Positions 8,544 through 18,316 of a stretch of 64,000 nucleotides of DNA are shown in pieces. Every line of letters starts with the position of its first letter. The first letter of the stretch is position 1. The DNA comes from Cohnella terricola (GTDB taxonomy: Bacteria; Bacillota; Bacilli; Paenibacillales; Paenibacillaceae): assembly GCF_007786475.1 (NCBI RefSeq), contig NZ_VNJJ01000012.1, positions 1 through 64,000 on the forward strand, read 5' to 3'. A program made the translations under genes and the position numbers. The notes beneath the pieces are model-generated. The model made no database searches, had not been told where the DNA came from, and saw only the letters and a list, made by a program, of their open reading frames with translations.

Positions 8544-9683
8544 ATGTCTCGTTATTTCTACTACCACGTGCTTTACGTAGGGTTGATCAACATCATGATT
8601 TTCGTGCCTTGGACCCTATTTCAGAATCGCTTCCACGGAGCGGTCTCCGCCATGGCGATCGCGATCGTTATCGGAACGATCATGGCCTGGACCACAACTT
8701 CCCTTTTCCTGCGTTTTCCCGAGATGGCGCTTTCCGATATCGTAAAAGCGTACTTCCCTCGAGGAATCGCGCTGATCGTGAATGTGATTGGAGCGATCAT
8801 CTGGGGATTCGCGGGCATTCTTGTCGTATACGCCTATTCGTCGACCATCCAACAATTTTTTAATCCCGACATGAACCCCTATTTATTTTTGCTACTAATG
8901 ACAGCCGCCGGCGTCTGGGGAGCAACCAGATGTTCGAGGACAATCCAATTCGCGCACGAAGTGCTGATGCTGTTATGCACGCCGCTCATTCTTATGATTT
9001 TATTCAAGGCGATCTTTAGTCCCTGGTTGGACTGGGACGCCATACGCGTATCCTTAGGGTACGTCCGAACACGTCCTTCCCTCAACAGTCTGTCCGCCGC
9101 GTTATTCGTATTCGCGGGCTATAATACGCTGGTCATCTTCAACCGATTGATCCCGGCCAATACGAAAATACGCCAACGATGGATTATCCCGGTGTTCTGC
9201 TCTTTTTTCCTATTCGTCTCCTTCTTCATTCCGATCGGCTTTCACGGAACCGTCGGCGTGGCAGATTACTTGTACGTATGGAGCATCACATCGGACTCGA
9301 TGATTATGCAATACGGGTTCGTGTACCGGGTGCTGTATGTGTTCCTGCTGCTGTATACCGCGTTGTCGCTGATGTTCACCATGAACACCTGGCATACCGC
9401 CATGGAGTTTATCAAAGCCTGCCATCCCCGGTATACGCCGCAGCCCGACCAGTATCCGGTGAAGGCAGTCAATTGGTGGATCACCATTTCGTTCGCGGTA
9501 CTTACTTTCGCTTACGCGGCCTGGGCGAACGATCAGCGCAATCAACTAACGTACCAATCCTGGCTGATTGTCCGATCGATCAGCGAAGTCGTCGTCCTGC
9601 TTATTCTTGTCTGGTGCTTCTTCGTGAGCAGACGCAAGAGACGATCCTCTATACGGCAGCAAACCGCGGCTCAGAATTCCTGA
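8544..9683 (+). CDS. spore germination permease, GerB family (B subunit)
   Basis: A 379-aa integral membrane protein with about ten hydrophobic segments, of the GerAB/GerKB family (APC superfamily), the part of germinant receptors that is thought to bind the small-molecule germinant. Typical stretches are ALSDIVKAYFPR, YVRTRPSLNSLSAALFVFAGYNTLVIFNRLIP and the C-terminal Arg/Lys-rich tail. It begins 4 nt after the A subunit, with AAAGGAT before the ATG, and ends 18 nt before the C subunit. Confidence 0.9.
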   Translation: MSRYFYYHVLYVGLINIMIFVPWTLFQNRFHGAVSAMAIAIVIGTIMAWTTTSLFLRFPEMALSDIVKAYFPRGIALIVNVIGAIIWGFAGILVVYAYSSTIQQFFNPDMNPYLFLLLMTAAGVWGATRCSRTIQFAHEVLMLLCTPLILMILFKAIFSPWLDWDAIRVSLGYVRTRPSLNSLSAALFVFAGYNTLVIFNRLIPANTKIRQRWIIPVFCSFFLFVSFFIPIGFHGTVGVADYLYVWSITSDSMIMQYGFVYRVLYVFLLLYTALSLMFTMNTWHTAMEFIKACHPRYTPQPDQYPVKAVNWWITISFAVLTFAYAAWANDQRNQLTYQSWLIVRSISEVVVLLILVWCFFVSRRKRRSSIRQQTAAQNS

Positions 9684-9701
9684 GTATTAGGAGGTCCTTA
9701 A

Positions 9702-10799
9702 ATGCTGCGAAGAACCCTTTCCATTGCCATTATCACGGCTTTGCTGTTCACGATGATCAGCGGCTGCGGGTTCAAGGACATCGACAAACGTTTTTTCGTC
9801 GTTTCCCTTGGCATCGACACCGGGAGCGCACCGGGCATGTTCAAAGTGACACTCCGTCTCGCCATTCCCGCTTCGAAGATCGAAAGCGGGAAAGCGCTCA
9901 CGGAGGTCGAATCCTTGGAAGCGTCGAGCATCGCAGAAGCCGTCCGTCTGCTGAAATCGCATGTCGACAAGGAACTCGATTTCGGGCACTGCCGCGTCAT
10001 TCTTATCGGTAAAACATTAATGGAAGACAGCGTGGACGAAACGCTGACTTGGTTGGCCCGCAGAAGAGACATCTCGATGATCTCCTACGTGGGGATGGCC
10101 GAGCCGAGCGCCCATGAAGTATTGAAGCTGCGTCCGGTGTCGGAACGGTATCCCGGTAATGCTTTGCTCCTAACGTTCGGAAACGAAGGGACGGAATCCT
10201 CTTACACGGTTACCGAATATCTGTTCGACTTTGTTCGCAGGCGGAAGGAAACCGGTAAAGACGCCTTCCTCCCGATCGTCAAGATGGATCCCGACCGCAA
10301 TTCCTACGAAGTGAACCAAGTCGCGTTCCCGGACAAAAAAAAGCTGCGTCTCTCCCTGAATTCGGAGGAGACGCAGCTCTTCAACATCTCGGCAAGGCAC
10401 TTCCACAAGTCCGCCATCGCCTTTCCCTATCTAGGGACCCGGATCGTGCTTGCGCTTACGAAAGTTAGCACTTCCGTCGATATCAGCACCGGGGATATTC
10501 CGGTCGTCACTTTTCGGATACGCGCAAAAGGTTATCTCGAGCAAAGCCCTCCAAGATTCATGAACGGAAATATTCCAAAGATCGAGAACCATCTGCAAAC
10601 GGAACTGAACCGCCAATTGGAAGAACTGCTATACAAGATCCGGGACGCAGGTGTCGATCCTTACGGCTTCGGTCTTCACTATCTCGCGCAGTATTTCGGA
10701 AATTCGAAAGATTTCGAGAAGTGGACGAAGGCGTATCCGTATGTCTCTTTTCGCATCCGGAGCCGAATCCAAGTCGATAAAAGCGGACAGATTCAGTAA
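9702..10799 (+). CDS. Ger(x)C-family germination lipoprotein (C subunit)
   Basis: A 365-aa lipoprotein. The signal peptide ends in the lipobox ISGC (Cys23), followed by the family motif GFKDIDKRFFVVSLGID, and the GerAC_C domain occupies the second half (IENHLQTELNRQLEELLYK, DPYGFGLHYLAQYF). In known receptors the C subunit is anchored on the outer face of the spore inner membrane and is needed for receptor function. It has AGGAGG before the ATG and is the third gene of the operon. Confidence 0.92.
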   Translation: MLRRTLSIAIITALLFTMISGCGFKDIDKRFFVVSLGIDTGSAPGMFKVTLRLAIPASKIESGKALTEVESLEASSIAEAVRLLKSHVDKELDFGHCRVILIGKTLMEDSVDETLTWLARRRDISMISYVGMAEPSAHEVLKLRPVSERYPGNALLLTFGNEGTESSYTVTEYLFDFVRRRKETGKDAFLPIVKMDPDRNSYEVNQVAFPDKKKLRLSLNSEETQLFNISARHFHKSAIAFPYLGTRIVLALTKVSTSVDISTGDIPVVTFRIRAKGYLEQSPPRFMNGNIPKIENHLQTELNRQLEELLYKIRDAGVDPYGFGLHYLAQYFGNSKDFEKWTKAYPYVSFRIRSRIQVDKSGQIQ

Positions 10800-10806
10800 G
10801 CGCTCC

Positions 10807-11877
10807 TTAACGGGACAATACGTTCACGTAAGCCGGGCGGATGACCGGACGTTCGTAGCTGCGATCAGCCGAATCCGTGAAGGAATCGTCACCGTTCATC
10901 ACGACGCTGACTTGCGGCGCACCTGTCGCCTCGGTCAACGTGAGAACCAATGCCTCCATCATATCGGAAGACACGGGAGACTTCGGCGTCAAGTCGTCGT
11001 CCTTCAACGCCACGTTAACGGTATCTGCGAGCAGCGAAAGCTTCTCGACGGCCAAATTCGGAGCAAGGACAGGTTTGAGCGTCTTCACGTTTTGGGGACC
11101 GATAATCAGTTGCTCCAGGGCCGCTTTTGCCGGATCCGCCTGCCGGTTGATCAGCCGCGTAACGGGAACGAAGTAACCCTCTCCCTCCGCGGTTTGGGAC
11201 GAGAAATAGAGCGTGACGCCCATCGAATAGGTAGGCTGAACATCCTTCGCCTTCTCTACGTTTATGCCGAGCCCGCGGGTCAGAACCGTATCAACCGGCA
11301 AGCCTGAAGACGGGAGAGAGCGAATCGGTTTGCCGCCGACGGATAGCATCACTTTATCGATTCCCGGAAGCTCCGTAAGCGTCCACACGAGCGCTTCGAT
11401 CACCTTACGTTCTCTTGAGGCGGCGATTCCAGGGAACGGAGCGGTAAAATCGACGGAAATCGTTCGCTCTGCTTTATTTTCCGTCACAGAGCTCACTTTC
11501 GTCCCTTCTGGAAGCACCGCCGTAAAGCCGGGCGGGAGCTGATCGGCCAGTTGCTTGTTCACGGTCATCCAGGCGATTGCTTTCTCCGCGGAGGACGTCG
11601 TCGCCGAGAGCGACCCTTCTTCTCTTAAAGACATCGGTGCCAAATATCCGTTACGATCCATTAAATATACGGTAACCATATCATTCCCGTTCATTGTCGT
11701 GCTTTCCGCGGAGTCTTGCATCCAAGCCTCCTCGAGGTTCAACGGCGGGGGGTCGATACTCGCCGAGGAGCTCCGATCGGCGGGTTTCCCCAGGCTGCAT
11801 GCCGATAAAGCGGGGAAAAGCAACGCAAGCAGCAACCATTTCCTTGTTCTTCTACCTTGGAGCCATTTTGTCCTCAT
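10807..11877 (-). CDS. gerM: GerM-domain spore lipoprotein
   Basis: A 356-aa lipoprotein (lipobox LSAC, Cys27) with two GerMN repeats, each containing the AIAWM/ALEQL-to-TVNVALKDD/TISVDFTAPF pattern and an EAL(V)-x-TLTE helix. In B. subtilis GerM helps stabilise the engulfment apparatus (SpoIIQ-AH complex) and lies just upstream of rph. Here a gerABC operon on the opposite strand separates it from rph, which still lies further along on the same strand. A long anti-sense frame over its 5' half is not a gene. Confidence 0.88.
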   Translation of the reverse strand: MRTKWLQGRRTRKWLLLALLFPALSACSLGKPADRSSSASIDPPPLNLEEAWMQDSAESTTMNGNDMVTVYLMDRNGYLAPMSLREEGSLSATTSSAEKAIAWMTVNKQLADQLPPGFTAVLPEGTKVSSVTENKAERTISVDFTAPFPGIAASRERKVIEALVWTLTELPGIDKVMLSVGGKPIRSLPSSGLPVDTVLTRGLGINVEKAKDVQPTYSMGVTLYFSSQTAEGEGYFVPVTRLINRQADPAKAALEQLIIGPQNVKTLKPVLAPNLAVEKLSLLADTVNVALKDDDLTPKSPVSSDMMEALVLTLTEATGAPQVSVVMNGDDSFTDSADRSYERPVIRPAYVNVLSR

Positions 11878-12042
11878 GATTATTAATCCTCCCTCATAAT
11901 TGTGGCCGTCACGCAGCTCGCCGTTCCACCGCTAATCTATTTGTAGTACTATGTATACGAGCCCCCGGGGTAAATATGAATGGTTTGTCCCGTTCGAGTT
12001 CATGACGGAGGCCGTGCGCGGCTTCGGAAAGAGGTGTTGTTT

Positions 12043-12591
12043 ATGTCCCACCCGAATATGTACCGTCTTAACAGCAAAGAGGTCGCCTCCGCTACGGAAG
12101 AGTGGTTGGCGAAACGCGGAGTGACCAAAGAACAGATCGGTCAGCTCGTCATGCTGCTGCAAAAAGACTACTTCCCGGAATTGACTCTTGCCGAATGCGT
12201 TCTTAACGTGGAATCGGTACTATCCAAACGCGAGGTGCAGAATGCGGTGCTTACCGGCATTCAACTCGACATGCTCGCGGAAGAAGGCAAGCTGCTGCCT
12301 CCCCTGCAGAATATGATCGCTTACGATGAAGGCCTGTACGGCTGCGATGAAATATTGGCGCTTAGCATTGTGAACGTATACGGAAGCATCGGATTTACGA
12401 ACTTCGGATACGTGGATAAGCTTAAACCCGGCGTTCTCAAAAAGTTAAACGACAAAAACAGCGGAGAAATTCACACGTTCCTCGACGATATCGTCGGCGC
12501 AATCGCCGCATCCGCTTCGAGCCGCATCGCCCACCGCAAACAAGCGGAACGGGAAGCCATGGAAGAGAGCCGCCAGCAAAGCGGAGAGTAG
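12043..12591 (+). CDS. PgpA-family phosphatidylglycerophosphatase A (YutG-like)
   Basis: A 182-aa protein that matches the low-GC Gram-positive PgpA group: LAKRGVTKEQIGQLVMLLQK, LNVESVLSKREVQNAVLTG, YDEGLYGCDEILALSIVNVYGSIG and the metal-binding-type HTFLDDIVGAIAAS. The family is annotated as removing the phosphate from phosphatidylglycerophosphate. The start at 12043 has GAGGTG 6 nt upstream; an upstream in-frame extension lacks a ribosome site. Unlike E. coli PgpA it has no obvious membrane helices, so the annotated activity is from family naming only. Confidence 0.8.
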   Translation: MSHPNMYRLNSKEVASATEEWLAKRGVTKEQIGQLVMLLQKDYFPELTLAECVLNVESVLSKREVQNAVLTGIQLDMLAEEGKLLPPLQNMIAYDEGLYGCDEILALSIVNVYGSIGFTNFGYVDKLKPGVLKKLNDKNSGEIHTFLDDIVGAIAASASSRIAHRKQAEREAMEESRQQSGE

Positions 12592-12600
12592 CAACCCGCA

Positions 12601-12641
12601 ACAAACAAGCCCCTCCGAGACCGGAGGGGCTTGTTTGTTGC
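12601..12641. terminator. terminator after the PgpA-like gene
   Basis: ACAAGCCCCTCC paired with GGAGGGGCTTGT, flanked by A/C-rich and TTTGTTG sequence, next to the 51-bp repeat array. Confidence 0.8.
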
Positions 12642-12709
12642 TATAACGGGCGATAATGAGAGACGATTTGCCATCTGCGACGAAATTCCCCTTACTATAG
12701 ACGCACGCA

Positions 12710-13219
12710 GCACCATTTCGCACGATCTAATTCGGTTTCGCTGGACTACAAACGCTCACAGCACCATTTCGCACGGCTTAATTCGGTTTCGCCGGACTGT
12801 AGACGCACGTAGCACCATATCGCACGGCTTAATTCGGTTTCGCCGGACTACAGACGCTCACAGCACCATTTCGCACGGCTTAATTCGGTTTCGCCGGACT
12901 ACAGACGCTCACAGCACCACTTCGCACGATTTAATTCGGTTTCCCCGGACTGCGGACGCACGCAGCACCACTTCGCACGATTTAATTCGGTTTCGCCGGA
13001 CTGCAGACGCACGATGCACCTTTTCGCACGATCTAATTAGGTTTCGCCGGACTGCAGACGCACGATGCACCTTTTCGCACGGCTTAATTCGGTTTCGCCG
13101 GACTGTAGACGCACGCAGCACCATATCGCACGGCTTAATTCGGTTTCGCCGGACTACAGACGCTCACAGCACCATTTCGCACGGCTTAATTCGGTTTCGT
13201 CGGACTGCAGATGCGCGCA
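12710..13219. repeat. tandem array, ten units of exactly 51 bp
   Basis: Unit starts fall at 12710, 12761, 12812, 12863, 12914, 12965, 13016, 13067, 13118 and 13169, always 51 bp apart. The units share GCACCATTTCGCAC, TTAATTCGGTTTCGCCGGAC and a variable GACGC(A/T)C segment; a decayed half unit lies before 12710. There are no unique spacers. Because 51 is a multiple of three, a frame stays open on both strands, but it is not coding. It sits between a terminator and the 3' end of the MBL gene. The unit is related to the array at 34391 in the opposite orientation. Confidence 0.95.
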
Positions 13220-13223
13220 GTAT

Positions 13224-14237
13224 CTACCGCGCGGTGCGGTATCGAATCGTCGGTCTTTCCCCGTCCGTAACGGCGGGTTCAATCCGGACGATCAACCCGA
13301 GCTTCTCCATCCGGACGAGGTGAGCAATCGTCTCCGCCAACGCGAACCGCAAGTTATGCGCATTGTTTCTTAATCGCGCCCCGAACATCAGCTCGCAAAC
13401 TTCGAAGGCCGACTTCTCGTCGTCACCGATGAGTTCGGCCATCTTCCTTATCCGGCGTTCATGATGCCCCAGCAGTTCTTCGATACGCTGCTGATACGAA
13501 GAATAAGGATTCCGATGCCCAGGGAAGACGGTGCTTACGTCCAGATGCCCGATGCCGCGAAGGCTGTCCATGAACGACTTCAGCGGGTCGGGATCGCCTC
13601 CTGCCATCCAGCCGATATTAGGCGTAATATCCGGAAGAACTTGGTCGCCACAGATCAACCAGCCGCTCTCGCGGTCGTAGAACAACAAGTGGCCTGGTGC
13701 GTGCCCTTCTCCCCCGTACACTTCCCATTCCGTCCCGCCCATCGAGAACCGATCACCCGGAGCAATATACTGCACGTCCTCCGGTTGGGGAGACACCTTC
13801 TCGCGAAATCCGCGCATATGGATTCTTATCTCGTTCTCCAATTCTTCTGCAAGTCCATGGCGGAGGAAAGCTTCGGTCAATTCGTCGGAGAACGTCTCGT
13901 TCTCTCCCCATAACCGCAAAGCATTGGCATGTGCGACCTTGGACATCCATACCGAAGCGCCCGTGCGCTCCTGAAACCATCCGGCCAAACCGTAATGATC
14001 CGGATGATGATGAGTTAATACGATGGTCCGAATATCTTGCAAGCGGATGCCCAGATCCGTAAACGTCTCGTTCCAGAACGATTCGATCTCCTCCGAACGC
14101 AGACCGGGATCGATAAGCGTCCAGCCCGTTTGCTCGGGCAAAAGATATGCGTTAACCCATTTCAGCGAATAAGGCAGAGGCACTTTGACCTGAAGCCACC
14201 CGTTCGGCAGCTCTGATACCGCGTTTTCATCACCCAT
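13224..14237 (-). CDS. MBL-fold metallo-hydrolase
   Basis: A 337-aa metallo-beta-lactamase-fold protein. The zinc motif THHHPDHYG is at about residues 94-102, followed by the third ligand region GGEGHAPGH, CGDQVLPDITPN and VFPGHRNPY. Related proteins include hydroxyacylglutathione hydrolase-like and lactonase-like enzymes. The C-terminal 80 residues form a helical winged-helix-like tail (VCELMFGARLRNNAHNLRFA, IAHLVRMEKLGLI). Substrate unknown. It is monocistronic, converging on the repeat array. Confidence 0.85.
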   Translation of the reverse strand: MGDENAVSELPNGWLQVKVPLPYSLKWVNAYLLPEQTGWTLIDPGLRSEEIESFWNETFTDLGIRLQDIRTIVLTHHHPDHYGLAGWFQERTGASVWMSKVAHANALRLWGENETFSDELTEAFLRHGLAEELENEIRIHMRGFREKVSPQPEDVQYIAPGDRFSMGGTEWEVYGGEGHAPGHLLFYDRESGWLICGDQVLPDITPNIGWMAGGDPDPLKSFMDSLRGIGHLDVSTVFPGHRNPYSSYQQRIEELLGHHERRIRKMAELIGDDEKSAFEVCELMFGARLRNNAHNLRFALAETIAHLVRMEKLGLIVRIEPAVTDGERPTIRYRTAR

Positions 14238-14397
14238 TTTATCGCCTCCTCCGTATTTTTACGCCGTCCTAATTCCGAATAGGGCAATCACCGATAGATA
14301 GATGTCCTCATATGATGGAGTATTCTCGCAAGCCCCCGGGAAGGAAGCCTACGAGAGCCTTCTCCATGACACACGCAAAGGTGGAAGGAGTCGAATC

Positions 14398-15765
14398 ATG
14401 TCCACCCCAAAAATCGACGTCCAAGTCATCAGTTCCGGCCTATTATCCGACGATGTTCTGATGATGGGGGAATCTCTGATGAAAAAATGGAGAGTTCCCT
14501 CTCAACAGCACGTCACCCTGCAATTCGGTTCTTTTCGCCATTCCGTCACCGTCGTTCCCGTGCCCCGCTACGATGGAATGCGAATCAGTCAAACGCTGGC
14601 TCGCAGAATGGGGATTTTCTCCGGGACTCCTCTGCGCATGATTTATCAGTCTGCCGACAGGACGCTAATGCTCGGGCCGCTGATCGGGGTACTCGTCAGC
14701 CGCGATCGTTCCGACCAGCCGGATCGGCCGTTCGGAGATATTACGATGTTCTGTCGCGAAATGACGGATGCTTGCCGGAGACAAGGCGCATACGTGTATT
14801 TTTTCACTCCCAACGCCATCGGGTCAAGTCTGTCTTCCGTCGAAGGCTGGGTGTACATCAAAGGTTGGCATAAAATGACGCTTCCGGCTCCCGATGTCGT
14901 GAATAACCGACTTACCTCCCGAAAGCTGGAAAATCGGCCGATCGTTCAGCGATTCATGGAAGAAATCAAGACCCGGTACGGCGCGCACGTGTTTAATGAA
15001 AAGTTTCTCGACAAATCCGAAGTGTTCGACGCGCTCAAGAAGGATACCGCCTTGCAGAAGTATTTGCCTGAATCCCACTCCCGGCCGAATTATGCTCTGC
15101 TCAAAAGCATGTGCTCCAAGCACAACACCGTGTTTCTAAAACCGGTGAGGGGCAGCCTGGGCAAAGGTATCATTCGCATATCGCATGTCGGAACGGAACA
15201 TTGGCAGGTTTCCTTTGCCACGGTAGGCGGCACCAAAAAACAATCGTTCACCAGCTTAGCGAAGCTGTACACCGCGCTGGCAGGCAAAATGAAAACCGTC
15301 CGTTATCTGATCCAGCAAGGCTTGCAGTTAATCGAGAACGGCGGACGTCCCATCGATTACAGGGCGCTCACGCAGAAGAACGCCGTAGGCAAATGGACGA
15401 TCACTTCGATCGTCGCCAGAACCGCGGGAAGCCAACATTTCGTATCGAATCTTGCCAGAGGCGGCACCCTGTCGACGGTGAAAGAATCCGTCGCCAAATC
15501 CAACCTTCCCGTTCAATTTCGGGTTAACGCTTCTCCTCGTTTATCTAGAGCCGCGCTGGACATCGCCCGCGGCATCGACGCGTTAATCCCGGCCCATTTT
15601 GGCGAACTCGGCATCGATCTCGCTTTGGATACGTCCGGGCGAGTGTGGCTGCTTGAAGTCAACTCCAAGCCGTCCAAAAACGACAACACACCTCTTAAGG
15701 AAGGGAAAATCCGTCCATCGGTACGGATGCTCATTCAATATGCCCGATACATCTCCGGTTTCTGA
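14398..15765 (+). CDS. YheC/YheD-family endospore coat-associated ATP-grasp protein (1 of 5)
   Basis: A 455-aa protein of the YheD type: an N-terminal domain of about 95 residues, the linking motif LGPLIGVLVSRD, and a C-terminal ATP-grasp domain with FLKPVRGSLGKGI and the metal-binding GELGIDLALD...WLLEVNSKPSK. The family was named from B. subtilis coat-associated YheC/YheD; the ligated substrates are unknown. ATG 14398 has AAGGAG 8 nt upstream. First of five consecutive paralogues on the same strand; its 3' end overlaps the next gene by 26 nt. Confidence 0.88.
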   Translation: MSTPKIDVQVISSGLLSDDVLMMGESLMKKWRVPSQQHVTLQFGSFRHSVTVVPVPRYDGMRISQTLARRMGIFSGTPLRMIYQSADRTLMLGPLIGVLVSRDRSDQPDRPFGDITMFCREMTDACRRQGAYVYFFTPNAIGSSLSSVEGWVYIKGWHKMTLPAPDVVNNRLTSRKLENRPIVQRFMEEIKTRYGAHVFNEKFLDKSEVFDALKKDTALQKYLPESHSRPNYALLKSMCSKHNTVFLKPVRGSLGKGIIRISHVGTEHWQVSFATVGGTKKQSFTSLAKLYTALAGKMKTVRYLIQQGLQLIENGGRPIDYRALTQKNAVGKWTITSIVARTAGSQHFVSNLARGGTLSTVKESVAKSNLPVQFRVNASPRLSRAALDIARGIDALIPAHFGELGIDLALDTSGRVWLLEVNSKPSKNDNTPLKEGKIRPSVRMLIQYARYISGF

Positions 15766-16936
15766 CATTAACCGCGTCCATACTGCTCGAAGCTCTTTTG
15801 GCATTCTCATATGCGAACGGGAAGGGTATCCTCCCTTCGCGGAAAGCTCGTATCTTAAACGGCTCAGCTTGCTCGGGCCTGCCCTTGGCTTGCAAACGTT
15901 CGCCTTCGATCCGTTGACTTGGGATCAGGAAGACGATTCCGTCAAATGCTGGTCGTGGAATTCGCGAATGCGGAAATGGGAAGCGAGCCGGCGGAAGTTT
16001 CCCGATATCGCTTATGATCGGGCATGGCCCGAGACCAAGGAAGAAAAACGGCGTTATCGGCTCGCAATGGGACGAATTCGCGCCTATAGACGTTTCGTCC
16101 TGCTCAGCGGGAATCTCCCCCATAAAGCAAAAGTATACGAAATGCTGGCCCGAGATCGGGAGATCGCGGCCATTATACCGCCTACGGTACGATATCGAGG
16201 TCCTTCGTCTCTCGCTTCGTGGCTGCAGAAGCACCGCCCCGGCGTCTTTCTTAAACCGATTGCCGGAAGTCAAGGCAAGCGCGTCGTCGCCGTCGTTCAA
16301 GCTGCGGATGGTACGGTGGAACTCACCGGCAGGCATGGCGATAACCGCCCATTGTTCAGAAGTTGCGCGAGCGAGACAGAAGCCTTGAATCGCCTGAACA
16401 AATGGATCGGCGGAAGAACGTATATCATGCAGCCGCTGCTGAATTTACGGGGCAACTCAGGCGAAGCGTTCGATCTGCGCGTATTGATGCAGAAAGACAG
16501 TAACGGACGCTGGTCGCTAACCGGCGCCGCCGCGCGTATCGGCGCGCCCGGTTCGGTGACGGCAAACCTGCACGGTGGAGGAACCGCGACCGCTGCGGCA
16601 GAAACGCTTGTTTCACTGTTCGGCAGGCCGCGCGGGAATGAATTGATACAAGAGATCGACAAATTCTCTTACTTGATCGCCGTGCGTCTGGAACAATCAT
16701 TCGGGAGATTCGCCGAAATCGGTTTGGACTACGGGATCGAGCGCAACGGGAAGCTATGGTTTCTGGAGGCCAACTCTAAACCGGGACGCGCCGCAATGAT
16801 ACCGGTCGGAAGGGATGCGGCTATCGCCGCGGCTGCACAACCTTTGTCCTATGCCAAATTCATCTTGCTTCGACTTGCGACAACCGACGCGCGGCGATTG
16901 CCGCGGGAATCGGCTGCGCTTCATCTGGGAGGGTAA
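15740..16936 (+). CDS. YheC/YheD-family ATP-grasp protein (2 of 5)
   Basis: A 398-aa shorter, YheC-type paralogue that begins near the linker (SFGILICEREGY replaces LGPLIGVL). ATP-grasp elements are FLKPIAGSQGKRV and AEIGLDYGIE...WFLEANSKPGR. The ATG at 15740 lies inside the preceding gene, suggesting translational coupling; the frame is open farther upstream but only as a shadow of gene 1. It has an Arg-rich C-terminal tail. Confidence 0.85.
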   Translation: MPDTSPVSDINRVHTARSSFGILICEREGYPPFAESSYLKRLSLLGPALGLQTFAFDPLTWDQEDDSVKCWSWNSRMRKWEASRRKFPDIAYDRAWPETKEEKRRYRLAMGRIRAYRRFVLLSGNLPHKAKVYEMLARDREIAAIIPPTVRYRGPSSLASWLQKHRPGVFLKPIAGSQGKRVVAVVQAADGTVELTGRHGDNRPLFRSCASETEALNRLNKWIGGRTYIMQPLLNLRGNSGEAFDLRVLMQKDSNGRWSLTGAAARIGAPGSVTANLHGGGTATAAAETLVSLFGRPRGNELIQEIDKFSYLIAVRLEQSFGRFAEIGLDYGIERNGKLWFLEANSKPGRAAMIPVGRDAAIAAAAQPLSYAKFILLRLATTDARRLPRESAALHLGG

Positions 16937-16939
16937 TTC

Positions 16940-18316
16940 ATGAGTTTGACCATCTGCAACGTCCATTTCACACAGCAGCCGGAACGTATCGTATGGTTTT
17001 CCAGTCCGCTTGCGAAGCTGCTTAAGCTGGGCGGACGTAAATCGGTTAACGTCAAGCTCGGCAACGACACCGTTCCCGCCTCTGTGCGGACCATTAAGCG
17101 CAAAGGCAATCATATGTACTTGTCCGCCGGACTTAGGCGTTCCGTCCGGATTCCGAAATCGGGCAATGTCTATGTGTCCAAGGAGGACGGAGACGATATC
17201 CAGCTAGGGCCGCTGATCGGCGTACTGACGGACAGCGACTCCCGTTCTTCTTCGGCTCCGTTCGGAGAGAGGACCGGGTTCGTTAAGCAATTGCTTCATC
17301 TCGGCCAGAAAAAAGCATATCTGTTTGCCTTTACGCCACGCGATATTAACTGGCAGCAGGAAACGATCCACGGTTGGTTTCTCGACGGCGGAGGAGGCTG
17401 GACGCGGAGGGTTGTTCCTCTGCCCGATGTGATCTACAATCGGCTCCCTAGCAGGAGGGCGGAGACGGGATCGACGATCAAGGCGCTGCGGGATAGGTTC
17501 GTCAAGAAAAAGATTCCCTTTTTTAACTGGAGCTTTTTTAATAAATCAGACGTCTACAAGCTGCTCGACAACGATCCCGAAGCGCTCCGTCACCTTCCCG
17601 AATCGGTCAACAATCCCTCGCCGGAGAAGATCAAAGAATTACTTGAGAAACATCAGTTTCTATACTATAAACCTTCCGCGGGCAGTCTAGGCGTCGGCAT
17701 ATACCGCTTAACTTATCATCCGCGCAAAGGTTACTTCGTTCGTTACCGGCGCAACGGGGGCAACGTGCTGCTTCGCTTCAGCACGTTCGGCAGCTTGATG
17801 AAAATGTTGAGATCGCGGCACGGCGGCGATCTCAGCCAATACGTCGTGCAGCAAGGAATCAGGCTCGTCGAAATCGACAATTGTCCGATCGATTTTCGTT
17901 TCCACATGCACAAGGACGGCCGCAACGATTGGGTCGTCGCCGGCATCGGCGCCAAGAAAGCCGGCAGGGGCAGCGTGACGACGCACATCAAGAACGGCGG
18001 CTCGCTTATGACTCCGGAACAAGCGTTAGGGCGTACGTTCGGAGGTCGCTCAGACGATGTGCTCAAGGAAGCTAGAACGATTGCCGTCAAGCTATCCGAA
18101 GCGATCGAAAGGAACTACCCCCATCAATTAGGCGAGCTCGGTCTCGATATCGGCATCGATCGGGATGGAGAAGTGTGGATGTTCGAGGCGAACGCCAAGC
18201 CGGGACGCTCGATTTTTAAACATCCGTCATTGAAGGGCCAAGGTAAAGCTTCTCTCGAGTATATAATCGAACATTGCCTTTATCTAAGTAAATTCCGCAG
18301 GAGGGATGAATCTTGA
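16940..18316 (+). CDS. YheC/YheD-family ATP-grasp protein (3 of 5)
   Basis: A 458-aa YheD-type paralogue with the full N-terminal domain, the LGPLIGVLTDSD linker, and ATP-grasp motifs YYKPSAGSLGVGIYRL and GELGLDIGID...WMFEANAKPGRS. It starts 3 nt after gene 2 with GGGAGGG upstream. The stop codon overlaps the next start (TGATG-type junction). Confidence 0.88.
   Translation: MSLTICNVHFTQQPERIVWFSSPLAKLLKLGGRKSVNVKLGNDTVPASVRTIKRKGNHMYLSAGLRRSVRIPKSGNVYVSKEDGDDIQLGPLIGVLTDSDSRSSSAPFGERTGFVKQLLHLGQKKAYLFAFTPRDINWQQETIHGWFLDGGGGWTRRVVPLPDVIYNRLPSRRAETGSTIKALRDRFVKKKIPFFNWSFFNKSDVYKLLDNDPEALRHLPESVNNPSPEKIKELLEKHQFLYYKPSAGSLGVGIYRLTYHPRKGYFVRYRRNGGNVLLRFSTFGSLMKMLRSRHGGDLSQYVVQQGIRLVEIDNCPIDFRFHMHKDGRNDWVVAGIGAKKAGRGSVTTHIKNGGSLMTPEQALGRTFGGRSDDVLKEARTIAVKLSEAIERNYPHQLGELGLDIGIDRDGEVWMFEANAKPGRSIFKHPSLKGQGKASLEYIIEHCLYLSKFRRRDES

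Noticed and set aside
12710..13219. CRISPR array
   Set aside because: Units of 51 bp are contiguous with no variable spacers, and no cas gene is in the window.
12631..13323. 230-codon open frame with 17-residue repeats
   Set aside because: It is the read-through of the 51-bp array (51 = 17 codons) with no ribosome site and no protein-like composition; the opposite strand is equally open.
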